Part shown: in pieces, positions 37,287 to 50,867 of the stretch | Layout of the letters: each line of letters starts with the position of its first letter | Numbering within the stretch: position 1 is the stretch's first letter | From: Syngnathus acus | Taxonomy: Eukaryota > Chordata > Actinopteri > Syngnathiformes > Syngnathidae | Length of the DNA: 64,000 nt | Assembly: GCF_901709675.1 (NCBI RefSeq) | Contig: NC_051101.1 | Location: 1,054,001-1,118,000 of the forward strand | Direction of reading: 5' to 3' | Made by a program: the position numbers and the translations under genes | The notes under the pieces: generated by a model | The model's database searches: none | What the model saw: the letters and a program-made list of their open reading frames with translations, nothing else | What the model was told of the DNA's origin: nothing

Positions 37287-40200
37287 ATGACGACAACCCG
37301 TGTGGTTATGCTCATCTTTCTGCTTGCCGCAGGTAGAGAAGCGACAATTTGCGTTATCTCAATTTACAAATCGAACGGGTCAAGAGCCACATTCCTCATG
37401 AGGGCCAAACCGATTTCATCTTTTTGTGGCCGATGTCGATTTCGATGTTTAAGATTCCAATGATTTATGTTGCTGATCTTATCTTTTCCTTGTATTTGCA
37501 GCTTTGTCAGTGTCTGGCAAAGGTGAGTAAACAATAACTGACAGCCGTCTTTCTGAACTGTTGCGCGAAGATGACCCCCCCCCCCCCCCCCCCACCCCCG
37601 CAGTCACTGAGGAATCTATGACGCTGTTCCTGGGGGAGGACTTCCACATCCTGCTGCACGCACCGGGGCTGGATGTGACCTTTCGCTCGACCTCGCGCTC
37701 ACCCGAAGTGGTCCTGATGCGTGGTGGCCTGGCGGTGGGCAATCGGGCCAAGATAAACCTCCACCTCAGCCACCTGGTGGTCGATTCGCTGGTTGAGGGA
37801 GACGAGGGCGTCTACACGGTGAAGAACCTCGAAGACCCCGAGGACGTCCGACGCCTCAGGCTCTTTGTTCGGGGTACGCAATGCGTGTGAAAAACAACCA
37901 ACAATACATTTTGATGTCATTGAAAAGAAAACATTGATGAAGATTTTGTACTCCCCAAAAAACAAAAAGTGATGCTGTTGGATTCAAAACGATGGTGACT
38001 TGTCAAACTAAGGTCCAGTATCGTATCATGCCACTCACAATTTCTCCGTCATTACAAACTGAAGGTCCAAGTGCACAAACAATTTCTTCATGGGCAAAAC
38101 CCTAAAAAAAGAGAGCGAGTGTGCATAATGGAAGCAGATGTGTGTGAACCCAAGCGTGTGTGGAAGGCGAGCGCAATGGCGCGATGGCCCTGGCGCGCAA
38201 CGACGCGCGTTGCCAGCTGATGACGCCGTTGCATGTTTGCTGTTATCTTTGCAGTGCTGCCGGCAGCCTGTCATTATGCTGCTCTTTAAGCATCGGTCCG
38301 CCCCCTTCCCTTCCTGCCCGCGTATCCCTGCTGCGTTGCTGATTTTACTCCCTCCGAGTCTTACCCCCGTATTTGTGGCTCACTGCTCCCCCTTCTTGAC
38401 AATATGTTTCAGACTTTCTTCTCGCACAGATGCGCTTTCCTCCTTCTAATTTAAGCAACTTGCCTTGCACAGTGAATTTTCTATTTGTGTCTTTGACTGT
38501 TGATCCCGTGGCGTAAACGTGCTGCGGCTGATGCTCTCGGGCGAGGTGAGCCGCAGTCGCCAAAGCGGCATGCTGTACGGATAGCTGGAAAAGCGAGTGA
38601 AGTACAGCAACCGAGTACGTGTACTTGCTTACCTCCCACCACTGTTGTCTCTCTCGCCTGCAGATTGCTACAACGAGGAGATGTTGAAATATGGCGAAAA
38701 CTACCGGATTCCGCTGCTGGAGGTGACACCGCCCATCACTCTGGAGCACAGGACCAGCGCGGTGGAGGCCAACCTGACTTCCAGGTAGGTCTATCTGCAC
38801 GTGCCTTGCCCTCCCTCAAGGCACGCTTCACCGGGTGTGCCACCGCAATTGCTTCAAGTGACGGCAACCCCCCCCCCCCCAGACCGGCCCAGGTGCTGCT
38901 GACCAATACAGGAAAGACCCGGGAAGGCTACCAAGGTCGCATCGAGGTCAGCGACCACAGCGTGCTACTGAGGTCGGTGACGGGGGCCGATGACGGCAGC
39001 TACACAGTAAGGGACGCTCGGGGCAGCGTTCGGGTCAAAATCTGTCTCCAAGTCATTGGTGAGAGACGAGAAGGCTTGATACTCCTTGATGCCGATCTGT
39101 TACCGGCCCTCGCTGATGTAGCGCGTGTACTTCCTCAGAGCACCAGCACTTTGTCAACCTGCATCACGGCGAACGACTGAAGATCAACCTGATGCTCAAC
39201 AGCTCTGCCGTGCAACTCTACTACAGTGCCGACACGGACCACCAAATGCGCCTTCTCATGGACCGAGGAGACTTCACTAATGTAAGCACCGCGTTGTTTA
39301 TTTGTTTTAAACACAGCGGTGCATCCACTTGTGAGTCATCCCGTTTTTTGGGTCTTCAGTTATGAGCAAAAGGATCCTAGTTTTGGGCTTTCCATTAGCT
39401 AAAATGTTCAACAGAGATGGCGGCAGCGGACCTTCCAAGCAGCAGCAATTTGAAAAATTCAAGCTCTTGAATACAACTCCCAGTTGAAGTTTACTGTCAA
39501 ACTAATTGTACTAAATATACTACTTTAGTGTGATCTTTTTAACATTTAAAAATGTCTTAGAGTTATTTTGATGTATGTTTTATTGGGGCATCCCTCCCTC
39601 CACCCATCTTCCCACCCAATGAAAGGCCCAATCCAAGCTGGGCTTTGAGGGTCGCCTCTCCCTGGAGAACTCTGTGGTCTTTCTGGATAAAGTCAAGCGC
39701 TCCGATGAAGGCCTCTTCAAAGTCACCGACGCGCTGGGGTACCCTGTGTCCAGCGTCCAGGACACCCTAGGCCGCAGTTCGATGATCGACTTTGTAGTCA
39801 TGTCATCGGATTTGCGGCCGCATGTTTTGGACACTCGGGCGAAGAGAGGGGCGGAGCTGTCAACTGATCACCACCTGGTGGTGGGTTGGCTCCGATGGTG
39901 GGGGAAGATGCCGGTCCGACCTGGCAGACCCAAACGTTCTGTGAGGGTCTGCTGGGAACGTCTGGCGGAATCCCCTGTCAGGAAGAGCTTCAACTCCCAC
40001 CTCCGGCAGAGCTTTTCCCACGTCCCGGGGGAGGCGGGGGACATTGAGTCCGAGTGGACCTTGTTCCGCGCCTCCATTGTTGAGGCGGCCGACCGGAGCT
40101 GTGGCCGTAAGGTCATTGGTGCCTGTCGTGGCGGCAATCCCCGAACCCGCTGGTGGACACCGGCGGTAAGGGATGCCGTCAAGCTGAAGAAGGAGTCCTA

Positions 40201-43200
40201 TCGGGCCGTTTTGGCCTGCGGGACTCCGGAGGCAGCTGACAGGTACCGGGTGGCCAAGCGGAACGCGGCTTCGGCGGTTGCTGAGGCAAAAACCCGGGCG
40301 TGGGAGGAGTTCGGCGAGGCCATGGAGAATGACTTCCGGACGGCTTCGAGGAAATTCTGGTCCACCATCCGGCGTCTCAGGAGGGGGAAGCAGTGCAACG
40401 TCAACACTGTTTACAGTGGAGATGGCGTGCTGCTGACCTCGACTCGGGACGTCGTGTGTCGGTGGGGAGAATACTTCGAAGACCTCCTCAATTCCACCGA
40501 CACGCCTTCCATTGTGGAAGCAGGGCCTGGGGACTCTGAGGCGGACTCTCCAATCTCTGGGGTTGAAGTCACTGAGGTAGTTAAAAAACTCCTCGGTGGC
40601 AAGGCCCCGGGGGTGGATGAGATCCGCCCGGATTTCTTAAGGGCTCTGGATGTTGTGGGGCTGTCATGGCTGACACGTCTCTACAGCATCGCGTGGACAT
40701 CGGGGACAGTGCCTCTGGATTGGCAGACTGGGGTGGTGGTTCCCCTCTTTAAGAAGGGGGACCGGAGGGTGTGTTCCAATTACAGGGGAATTACACTCCT
40801 CAGCCTCCCTGGTAAGGTCTATTCAGGGGTGCTGGAGAGGAGGGTCCGTCGGGAGGTCGAACCTCGGATTCAGGAGGAACAGTGTGGCTTTCGTCCTGGC
40901 CGTGGAACAGTGGACCAGCTCTTCACCCTCAACAGGATCCTCGAGGGTGCATGGGAGTTCGCCCAACCAGTCCACATGTGTTTTGTGGACTTGGAGAAGG
41001 CGTTCGACCGTGTCCCTCGGGAGGTTCTGTGGGGGGTGCTTCGGGAGTACGGGGTACCGAGCCAACTGATAAGGGCGGTTCGGTCCCTGTATCACCGATG
41101 CCAGAGTGTGGTCCGCATTTCCGGCAGTAAGTCGGATTCGTTCCCAGTGAGGGTTGGACTCCGCCAAGGCTGCCCTTTGTCACCGATTCTGTTCATAATT
41201 TTTATGGACAGAATTTCTAGGTGCAGCCGAGGCGTTGAGGGTGTCCGGTTTGGGGACCTCAGCATCGCGTCTCTGCTTTTTGCAGACGACGTTGTGCTGT
41301 TGGCTTCTTCAGGCCGTGATCTCCAGCTCTCACTGGAGCGGTTCGCAGCCGAGTGTGAAGCGGTCGGGATGAGGGTCAGCACCTCCAAATCCGAGTCCAT
41401 GGTCCTCGATCGGAAAAGGGTGGAATGCCCTCTCCGGATCGGGGATGAGATCCTGCCCCAAGTGGAGGAGTTTAAGTATCTTGGGGTCTTGTTCACGAGT
41501 GAGGGGAGGATGGAGCGTGAGATCGACAGGCGGATCGGTGCAGCGTCGGCAGTAATGCGGACTCTGTACCGGTCCGTCGTGGTAAAGAGAGAGCTGAGCC
41601 AAAAGGCAAAGCTCTCAATTTACCGGTCGATTTACGCTCCTACCCTCACCTATGGTCACGAGCTATGGGTCGTGACCGAAAGAACGAGATCCCGGATACA
41701 AGCGGCCGAAATGAGTTTTCTCCGCAGGATGTCCGGGCTCTCCCTTAGAGATAGGGTGAGAAGTTCGGTCATCCGGGAGAGACTCGGAGTAGAGTCGCTA
41801 CTCCTCCACGTTGAGAGGAGCCAGATGAGGTGGCTCGGGCATCTCATCAGGATGCCTCCTGGACGCCTCCCTGGGGAGGTGTTCCGGGCATGTCCCACCG
41901 GTAGGAGACCCCGGGGACGACCCAGGACGCGCTGGAGAGACTATGTCTCTCGGCTGGCCTGGGAACGCCTTGGGATCCCCCGGGATGAGCTAGATGAAGT
42001 AGCTGGGGAGAGGGAAGTCTGGGAGTCCCTCCTGAAGCTGCTGCCCCCGCGACCCGACCCCGGATAAGCGGAAGAAGATGGATGGATGGATGGATGGATG
42101 GATGGATGGATGGATGGATGGATGGATGGATGGATGGATGGATGGATGGATGGATGGATGGATGGATAGTGTGATCTTTTTAACATTTAAAAATGTCTTA
42201 GAGTTATTTTGATGTATGTTTTATTGGGGCATCCCTCCCTCCACCCATCTTCCCACCCAATGAAAGGCCCAATCCAAGCTGGGCTTTGAGGGTCGCCTCT
42301 CCCTGGAGAACTCTGTGGTCTTTCTGGATAAAGTCAAGCGCTCCGATGAAGGCCTCTTCAAAGTCACCGACGCGCTGGGGTACCCTGTGTCCAGCGTCCA
42401 CATGGAGCTCAAACGTAAGCATAAACAAACATCTCGGAGGAGTCAATTCGAGGTCGCCTGCATGCGTTATGTCCTGCGCCTCTTGGCAGCCTACAAGCTG
42501 GAGTCCATCTACGTGGCCATCATCGCCTTGCTGAGCCTTCTGGTCTTCCTCCTTCTGGCCTGCCTGCTATCTTGCCTGATCAAAGTCCAGAAGAGGTCCA
42601 AGAGGTCTGCCGCCTTGGAGAAGATCGCCCAGAACGCTGGCAAGGAGGACGAGGGCGAGGCCTTCAGACAGGTCGGAAGCGGTGACACAGATGTCAGCCT
42701 GACCTTCTAAAAGGCAGAGAAACAAGCTTTGGATTTGCTGCTGCTGCTTCTGCTGCTGCTGCTTAAGTCAAGTGAAAAAAATGAAGACATTTGGGTTATG
42801 TTTTTATTTTTCTGTTTTGCAAGCAACCACAAACAAATTGGAGAAAGTTGGTTGAAATTGCCCCAAGCAGTGGCTCGGTCCCTCTTTGATGCAAATTGGG
42901 TTAGTTTTGACGCAATTCTTTTTCGAGTTCAGATAAACAAGTAGATATGTTCCACTCCAAAAAAACCTACCTGATGTACACCATGTCTTTTTCTTCACGC
43001 AACAAAGAATACAAAACGAGTTCCTTTTGTGTGCCGCCAGGTGGTTAAGAACATCACTAAGCTGAGCGAGGAGTCAAAACATTCACAGGCCGACAACACG
43101 GAGAAATCTCAGAGCACCGAGGTGGACATTAAAGTAAGACGCGACGCTGCTCCATTTATGGATCATAGGAAAGTCTTCCCGGGGCAGCGACTGACCCGAT

Positions 43201-44165
43201 GCTTGTGCAGGGCTTGGAGGTTTCTTCTAAGGAGGTCGGCATCGGCAACCTGGACACCAGCGACTCGGGTGTCGGCTTCAACACCGCCCTGCCGCTGGAC
43301 ACTGACACGGAGGCCCCTGAGCAAGTCCCCGACTCAGATGCCGTGAGCATCTCTGTCGCCCCGGATACCAAATCAAGCGCTCCGCCGCCGCCAGTCACGG
43401 AGGTAAGGTCCGGTCCGGTGGCCGAAACCGAGCCGAGTGCCCCGGCAGTCGCAGAAGCGAAACCCGAAGGCGTCGAGGCCCCCCTCGATTGCCCTCATGT
43501 GCCCAAAGCGGTCGACGTCAAGCCCGGCCCGGCTTTGAGCCCGGGACCCGAGAGCCCAAAGCCCGTCGCCGCTACCCCGGAGCCTGAGTCAGCTACCTCG
43601 AAAGCCCCGAGTCCGACTCTGGAACCTTCAAAGGTGCTTTCATCTGCCGCCCGCACGGCCTACGAGCCTCCCTCCTCCGACGACCACATTCCCTTCCTGA
43701 CAGAGCCTCTTCCCAATGGTATGTCATTGCACAATCAAAGTTCTTTCAATGAAAAAAGAACTTGTCAGACTAATAATAAGCATGGTTTTGCATCTTGCAC
43801 CTTCAATATTGTCAAGGCAGGCACCCCTGAGCCGGGGCCCAGGGCAAGCTAATTTTCTCGGTGGTTCCTCTCGGTAAGCGGTTCCCTCGACAGCCCCCAA
43901 ACTTGAAGATTCCACCACCGGAGGACTGACTGCTCACATGGGAAAGCCCTACCCTGCCCCGTTCTGCCCCAACCGGCGCCACGCCCCCACCATCGCTTTT
44001 GACAATCAAAGCCCCTCCTCATGGCCGAACATCGCAGATGAAATCCGTATTTCATTTTGTAACACTTTTGTATTTCTTCTTGCAGGCTTTTTGGGGAAGT
44101 TCCCTCCACAAAACTGCCAGGCTGCAAATGCAGAGTTTACAATTAGAAAATCCACCTTTAGGTAA
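37287..44165 (+). CDS. Membrane protein with three Ig-like units, unrecognised
   Basis: I do not recognise this gene. Inferred exons: 37287-37332, 37502-37522 (21-base microexon), 37604-37873, 38664-38784, 38883-39058, 39139-39281, 42267-42414, 42490-42671, 43041-43133, 43211-43718, 43894-44165; the sum gives 659 residues. A signal peptide ([15 protein letters not shown]) is followed by three Ig-like units recognised by D-x-G-x-Y/F endings (DEGVYTV, DDGSYTV, DEGLFKV). The canonical cysteine pair is lacking in each: the residue two after Y/F is threonine or valine. A membrane segment ([22 protein letters not shown]) leads to a long cytoplasmic tail rich in proline, serine and acidic residues. 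The exon at 42267 is the intact copy of one partly duplicated by a LINE (39760-42166). If intron 42672-43040 is retained, the protein ends at 42710 instead. It may be a fish-specific receptor or adhesion protein; that is a guess. Confidence 0.7.
39526..39759 (+). repeat. Left copy of 234-bp duplication with partial exon
   Basis: Matches 42167-42400 base for base as far as I can compare. It carries the acceptor (ag at 39624-39625) and the first 134 bases of the exon, but not the donor, which lies beyond the duplicated part. With the LINE between the copies, it behaves as a very long target-site duplication. Confidence 0.9.
39760..42166 (+). mobile_element. RTE-like LINE with open reverse transcriptase
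   Basis: The element is 5'-truncated: it starts within the C-terminal part of the endonuclease domain ([26 protein letters not shown]) and continues open to the stop at 42065-42067. Reverse transcriptase blocks seen are [59 protein letters not shown] and the catalytic FADDV. The protein ends PPRPDPG. The 3' end is a (GGAT)n run (about 42076-42166), the usual simple-repeat tail of this fish LINE type. The open frame and matching flanks point to a recent insertion. The RTE/BovB assignment is by family resemblance and the very long flanking duplication, which has been described for RTE elements. Confidence 0.85.
42076..42166 (+). repeat. (GGAT)n tail of the LINE
   Basis: An uninterrupted ggat repeat directly after the LINE stop codon region, ending at the right copy of the duplication. 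Confidence 0.95.
42167..42400 (+). repeat. Right copy of 234-bp duplication with intact exon
   Basis: Second copy of 39526-39759. Here the exon continues past the repeat to its donor (42414/42415), so this copy carries the functional form. Confidence 0.9.
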
Positions 44166-44212
44166 TTTCTAACAACAGGTTGCACACTTCACCGTCACTA
44201 ACCCCCCGCCCC

Positions 44213-44239
44213 CAACACACGCATACACACACACACACG

Positions 44240-44324
<85 letters not shown>

Positions 44325-44336
44325 ACACACACACAC
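44213..44336 (+). repeat. (CA)n microsatellite
   Basis: A long ac dinucleotide run just after the Ig-like gene, with a few gc and at interruptions. It produces cysteine-valine frames on the - strand that are not genes. Confidence 0.95.
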
Positions 44337-45049
44337 GCTGATTCCAGCTTTGTAAATATTGCATGTGTACACAGCTTAATCAACCCTCTAATTGAGTTTT
44401 GAGTATACGGAATGGTTATTGTATAATAGTAAATGATAAAGAAGACAAGTCCTTTCAATTCATCCGCAACCTTGAAACAAATAGCTAATGTATGTATATC
44501 GCGCACCAATATTCACAAATGCATTGAGCTCATTTAAAAGGCAAACCCTGATGAAATGTCAAAATGCTGTTTTGGATTTCTTTCATGTTGTGTTCCTATG
44601 TAACTGATGTCATTGAATGCAGCACAGCCGAGAAACACAAGGCAGGCTTTTGTCACCCCCACTCGACACGTGCGCTTTCGCGTGCGCTTGCTTTGTGTTA
44701 AGTGCTTCGATGTGCATCCGTGTGACTTTTGCCTTCCACGAGGTCTTGAGCGTCAATGTGTCACAAAAAGTGAACAGTAAAAGTTGTGCTGAGTTGAACA
44801 TACATAGTTGTGCGATTTTTATTGTTGCTGCTTTTGTCTTTCTCTTCTCAAGCGGTTGCTTAATACGTTCCAAGAATGAACTGGCCATCTTTGCACAGTG
44901 CTCCTTATTTTTATTTGGATCTGTTTGACACGCCACTAATCCCGGCCGGCGCTCGGCGTCTGTAACCTTGACAACACTTGATGCCGAGGCAATCCAAGCT
45001 TGCAAAGCTCAATCCTCAACGATATCGTTTGGTCATCATCAGCCCCCGG
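44337..45049. other. Intergenic, nothing recognised
   Basis: Frames of 103 and 131 codons on opposite strands (44617-44928 and 44610-45005) overlap and show no domain. No repeat structure was recognised. Confidence 0.5.
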
Positions 45050-46850
45050 TCATAGCGAGGGGCTAAAGATGCTAATGGGAGCTGTGTTCCTGCCGTTGTC
45101 GTCATCGCACGGGTTGTAGAAGGGGTACAAAGGAAGCAGAAGCCTTCCTGTGGAGAAAGTGTATCCTGGCGCCATGTTGTTGGCATTGTAGAAAGAAAGC
45201 TCCTCCTTTTCGCAGTCGAGAAAGACGCCCACGCGAGTTGGGAGAAGCGCCACGTTGACCTGACAGGCGTGGGATCGGTGCAAGCCAAAATGTCTCCATT
45301 CTTCAGGGCCAAAGTCCAAAGACCGGCGGAGGTACCCGTGGCCACCATCTCCCCTCGGGGGAGGTCGGCCCGTGCCACGCCCAGCCTCCATGCCGTCTTG
45401 CGGCCCACTTCCACCTCCCAGTAGTGCCGACCCGCGCTGAAGCCCTTGCGACCCAGCACGCAGTCGTTGTGCCGGAAGCGTTTGGGCTCGTCCTGCCCAT
45501 ATCCCGGCGCGTCTCCGGCGGCGTTGAAGCCCGGCGAAGTGCACGACGGCGACACGGACAGCAGAGGGTGGGCTGTCTCTGGGTCCAGCGTCACTGCTGT
45601 GATGTCTACAAACAAGCACAGCCGACTCCAATTTGGTGGACAACGTAGCGCAAATGTTGCTGTTTTCCGATGTTGGCATCAGAGCAAGGCTTTGTCGGAT
45701 GTCAGGACTCTCACTCGTGACTCAACGGCCATTTTGGATTGGCTGTGATTGAAGTGGCCCGTGACCGCTCCCACAACTGCGTGGTCCATTTAGCGTAACT
45801 GGCCTCGGTGCGGCGATACTCGCTGGATACTTGCTGGCCACTATGTCGATATTTTTAGTTATTGACTGTATGTTAATGATTTGGCCATTTATGTTAAAAG
45901 CTTTATTAACCTCACAGATGAATCAAGGATGGAGTGGAATCAATGAATTAACATCACTTTATCCATTCATCTACTTTCTAAAGAAGTTAGTCAGCGAGGT
46001 TCCCTGTAAGACATTCTTACGTGGTACATACGTACGTACTTGGGTAGAGACAGCTTCTCATGCGCTTCCATATTCTGTACTGAATGGGTCCCACAAAGTG
46101 GCCCGAGTGCAGCTCAGCTTCTGGAGGGGGCGCAAATCTGACCTGAGATCTATTTGGATGAGGCGGGGAAGGATGGAAAGCGTGCGGAAGGCAAGATTCA
46201 GGAGTCGACTTACTTTTTAATCAGATCTTGTATGTCCTGCGGTCAAACAAAGAAAGAGAAAAGAGAATTGACCGCCGCCGCCTACAAGTGACAACATTGA
46301 TTTGGCAAATGTCAACCCAGTCAATAGTTAAAATCAGACGCTTGGCCACTCAGAAATCCGAGCCAAATGCAAATGTCATTTTTCTCACCTTGAGCATCTC
46401 GGCGCTGTCTTCTTCAGCTAATTTGGCGTTGAGCGCGGCCATGGCTCGCTCCAGGTCCTTCCGTTGCTGGGAGATGGCCTTCTCCCTCTCCTTCAGTCTC
46501 TTTAGCGCTCTTCCCCGCTCCCGCTTCAGTCAATCCAAGTCCTTCCGCTCCTCCTCATCCAGGAAGCAGTGGAGGTTCCCGAACTCGGCTCGGATCTCTC
46601 GTTCCAGGCTATTAAACTGTCTCTGAAACACCGGCCGAGCACGATTCACTACACTAATTGGTTCCACTGAAAGAATTGCGTTGACTTTTGCAGGTTATGC
46701 TAAATTTTAGATGAAGAAAAGATTGATATTAGCTGAGTAAGAAGAAGACTTTACCTCCAGTTGTAGCGAGTCTGTGTAAGTCTCGCTCTCTGCCTCCCTG
46801 CACTTGTCCACTTGGTGCTGGATTCTTTTGATAGCCCGGACAAGATTGTC
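45050..46850 (-). pseudogene. TRIM-family (B30.2/SPRY) pseudogene
   Basis: The exon pattern of fish TRIM E3 ligases is preserved on the - strand: a 96-base coiled-coil exon (46755-46850), a 234-base coiled-coil exon (46389-46622, including KDLERAMAALNAKL), a 23-base exon (46214-46236, DIQDLIKK) and a B30.2 exon (45050-45605). The SPRY part shows [49 protein letters not shown] and PLYPFYNPC. Two lesions are visible: an in-frame stop (TGA, + strand 46530-46532) where the reading LD*LKRE suggests a CGA-to-TGA change, and a one-base frameshift near 45256-45262 in the SPRY. The RING and B-box exon was not found upstream, although a GT repeat at 47060-47195 lies there. TRIM39-like genes are typical of MHC neighbourhoods. 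Confidence 0.85.
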
Positions 46851-48540
<1,690 letters not shown>

Positions 48541-48705
48541 CCTTACGTGTTTAGCTAGCTTAGCCTAGCTTACACCGTATGGTAAGTCTGAGAAAGCGAA
48601 CGTAATACTACTCAATTCATAGTTATTTCTTGTGAATGTTATTAACACGCGAGGTGGTTATGTGGCTTAAGGTTTCGTGGTTCATGTGTATTGTGCATTT
48701 CAGAA

Positions 48706-50867
48706 ATGAACGGCCAGGCAGACGTCGAAGTCGACTACAAGCGAAAATACAAGAACTTGAAAAGAAAGTTAAAATTTTTGGTTTATGTAAGTATTCAATT
48801 GGTGGCAGAAACAGCCACCCACCCGTAAGTAATTTCTGTAAAAACAAGGATTTAGGATTGTAATTAGTGCAGAGGTGTAAATTCCCACATATTTTAAAGT
48901 CTCAAATTAAAAAATGTATTATGCCACTTTAGTTCTCAGTGGCCAATTACCGTGCTGCCACAAAAAATGAGTACAGTTCTGTTTCAATCTAGAGAATAAA
49001 GTCAAATGTCACCAGCAAATTAAATCCAAGTCGTACAAAAACTAAGTACAGTTATGGCGTAATCTTACTTCTGTCCGTACATAACAGGTATTACAGGAAT
49101 GTTTAAATTGTGTTTTGACAGAGTAATGCAGTTTTTTTTTTTGTTCTGTAGGAACACGAATGCTTCCAGGAGGAGCTGAGGAGGGCACAGAGAAAGCTAC
49201 TGAAAGTGTCCCGGGACAAAAGGTGTGTGACATGACAGATGAACAATCAAATATGAATAACAAAAGAAAGGTAGATTACTTCTGTAAATCCACAAAGTAC
49301 ACAAAACAAAGTGGATTTTTTAAAACAAATTTATGAAGGGACAGAGTTGGAAAGTGGACAGCCTAATGGGAAAAAAATACCCACTCCTCATTTTGTTGTT
49401 ATTCATATCATTTTTGAATCAATGCGTTGAACTGTAGAGAATGAAGACCAATTCTGTCTAATGACATATCGATTGGTGCATTTTAGCTTCCTTCTGGACC
49501 GACTGCTCCCCTATGAGAGGGTAGATGAAGACTCCTCAGGTAGTTAACTTGAAACAGTTAGCAAATGGAGAAACGTGGACGTTGAAATTTTTGCGCTCAC
49601 ACTTTAGATTCTGACGCGACCGTGTCCTCGGAAAACAGCGAGGGAGAAGTACTACGAGAAGGAGCAAAGAAGTAAGTTGCGTCATGCGGCAGCGGCTTGA
49701 CATATGACTTCAATTTGAAGAATTTCCAACTCTGTTGCTAACCAAAAGAGCGGCACCTACCAAAGCGCAGAAGCTTACAGCATATGAGTCAAAATGGGGT
49801 TGTTCCACGTGTTTTGTCCAAGTTCCCTGCATGATATTTTGCACATTCTTGCTCCTTGGCACAGTTTGAGAGGCAATGGAGCGCGCTTTGTGTGTTTTCC
49901 AGGCGAAGAAGCAGCCCCAGCCCGTGTATATCGTCATCGCCCTCGTCTCATCTCTCCCTGCTGTCCCGTCCAGGCGCGCACCCGTTACAGTCCTCCGGCT
50001 CCGGAGCTTACCTCAACACCGTGAGTCTACTTGCCCCTCCCACTGGCTCGTCGGCATCATGTAGATTTGTCATTTGAGTTCACGTTCTTTCTTGCATTAT
50101 TCTTTTTTTTTTTTTTTTTTTTGGTTTGTTTTTCATGTTTCTGTCACATGGGCCGCTTGCGTTTGTGTGTACTGTGTGCTCATACTGCCGGGCAGATGCC
50201 CTTCCCACCTGAGTATTTGGCTCCCCCTGCTGAACGACTGAAGAAAGAGCGGAAAACAAAGGCGCCCAAAAGCAAGAGAGATCCAACGGGGAAGGTGAGA
50301 GGTGAAAAAGGGGCGCAAACAAACAAAGAACATTCTTGGGCCAACATTAGTTGACAAAATGAGCCGGGATGTGTTCAAAATCCTTCACTCATTCCCTATT
50401 ACTGGAAACTTCACACTAGATTTGTAGTTATTTTGGGGGGGGACACATGAGCACCTTTCAAAGTCAGGCAAAGTCCACACCCTGCCCTCTCCAAAATAGG
50501 CAGATTTTCCTCTGATGCAAAAGCTTGTTTGTATTTCATTTGATTGATTTTCTATTTCATTTTGTCTTGCATCCTCCTCTAAGCACCCTCTGTCAACATT
50601 CCCCCTTTCCCAACCTTACGTTGTTTTTGTCTGTCTTCCTGTCCGCCTGCTTGCCAGGTGGCAGCGGCACACATGACGGCCGCTTACCCATCGGGCCCGG
50701 CAGCAGCTTCGACGGCCGGCGCCCCGTTCAGCTGGGTCCCACGACAGATGCTCAGCGGGGACGCCGCCGAGGAGGACGGCGAGAGCGACGTTGACAGCGA
50801 GCGAGGAGATGAAGACCGAGGCGAGGGCGATGAGGCCGAGTTGGTCATTGACATCCCCAACGAGTGA
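48706..50867 (+). CDS. ino80e: INO80 complex subunit E
   Basis: INO80E is a small subunit of the INO80 chromatin remodeller in the nucleus. Coding exons: 48706-48786, 49152-49222, 49487-49539, 49608-49671, 49903-50020, 50196-50294, 50658-50867; total 231 residues. The N-terminus starts [19 protein letters not shown] and continues through a coiled coil ([19 protein letters not shown]) and [11 protein letters not shown], matching the vertebrate family closely. The middle is serine/proline-rich, followed by a basic KSKRDP segment and an acidic C-terminus ending DLVIDIP-like (ELVIDIPNE). A 5' non-coding exon probably ends at the donor at 48581/48582. The stop is followed by an aataaaataaa signal near 51088. 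The next gene follows on the same strand 1.7 kb downstream. Confidence 0.95.

Noticed and set aside
41092-41496. Antisense frames in the LINE
   Set aside because: They are shadows of the open reverse transcriptase frame on the + strand.
44158-44509. Cysteine-valine-rich frame on the - strand
   Set aside because: Translation of a (CA)n microsatellite.
44617-44928. A 103-codon + strand frame between the Ig-like gene and the TRIM relic
   Set aside because: An equally long frame lies on the opposite strand and neither shows a domain.
45050-45679. Functional TRIM or SPRY gene
   Set aside because: A stop codon in the coiled coil and a frameshift in the SPRY domain, with no RING exon, indicate a pseudogene unless these are sequence errors.
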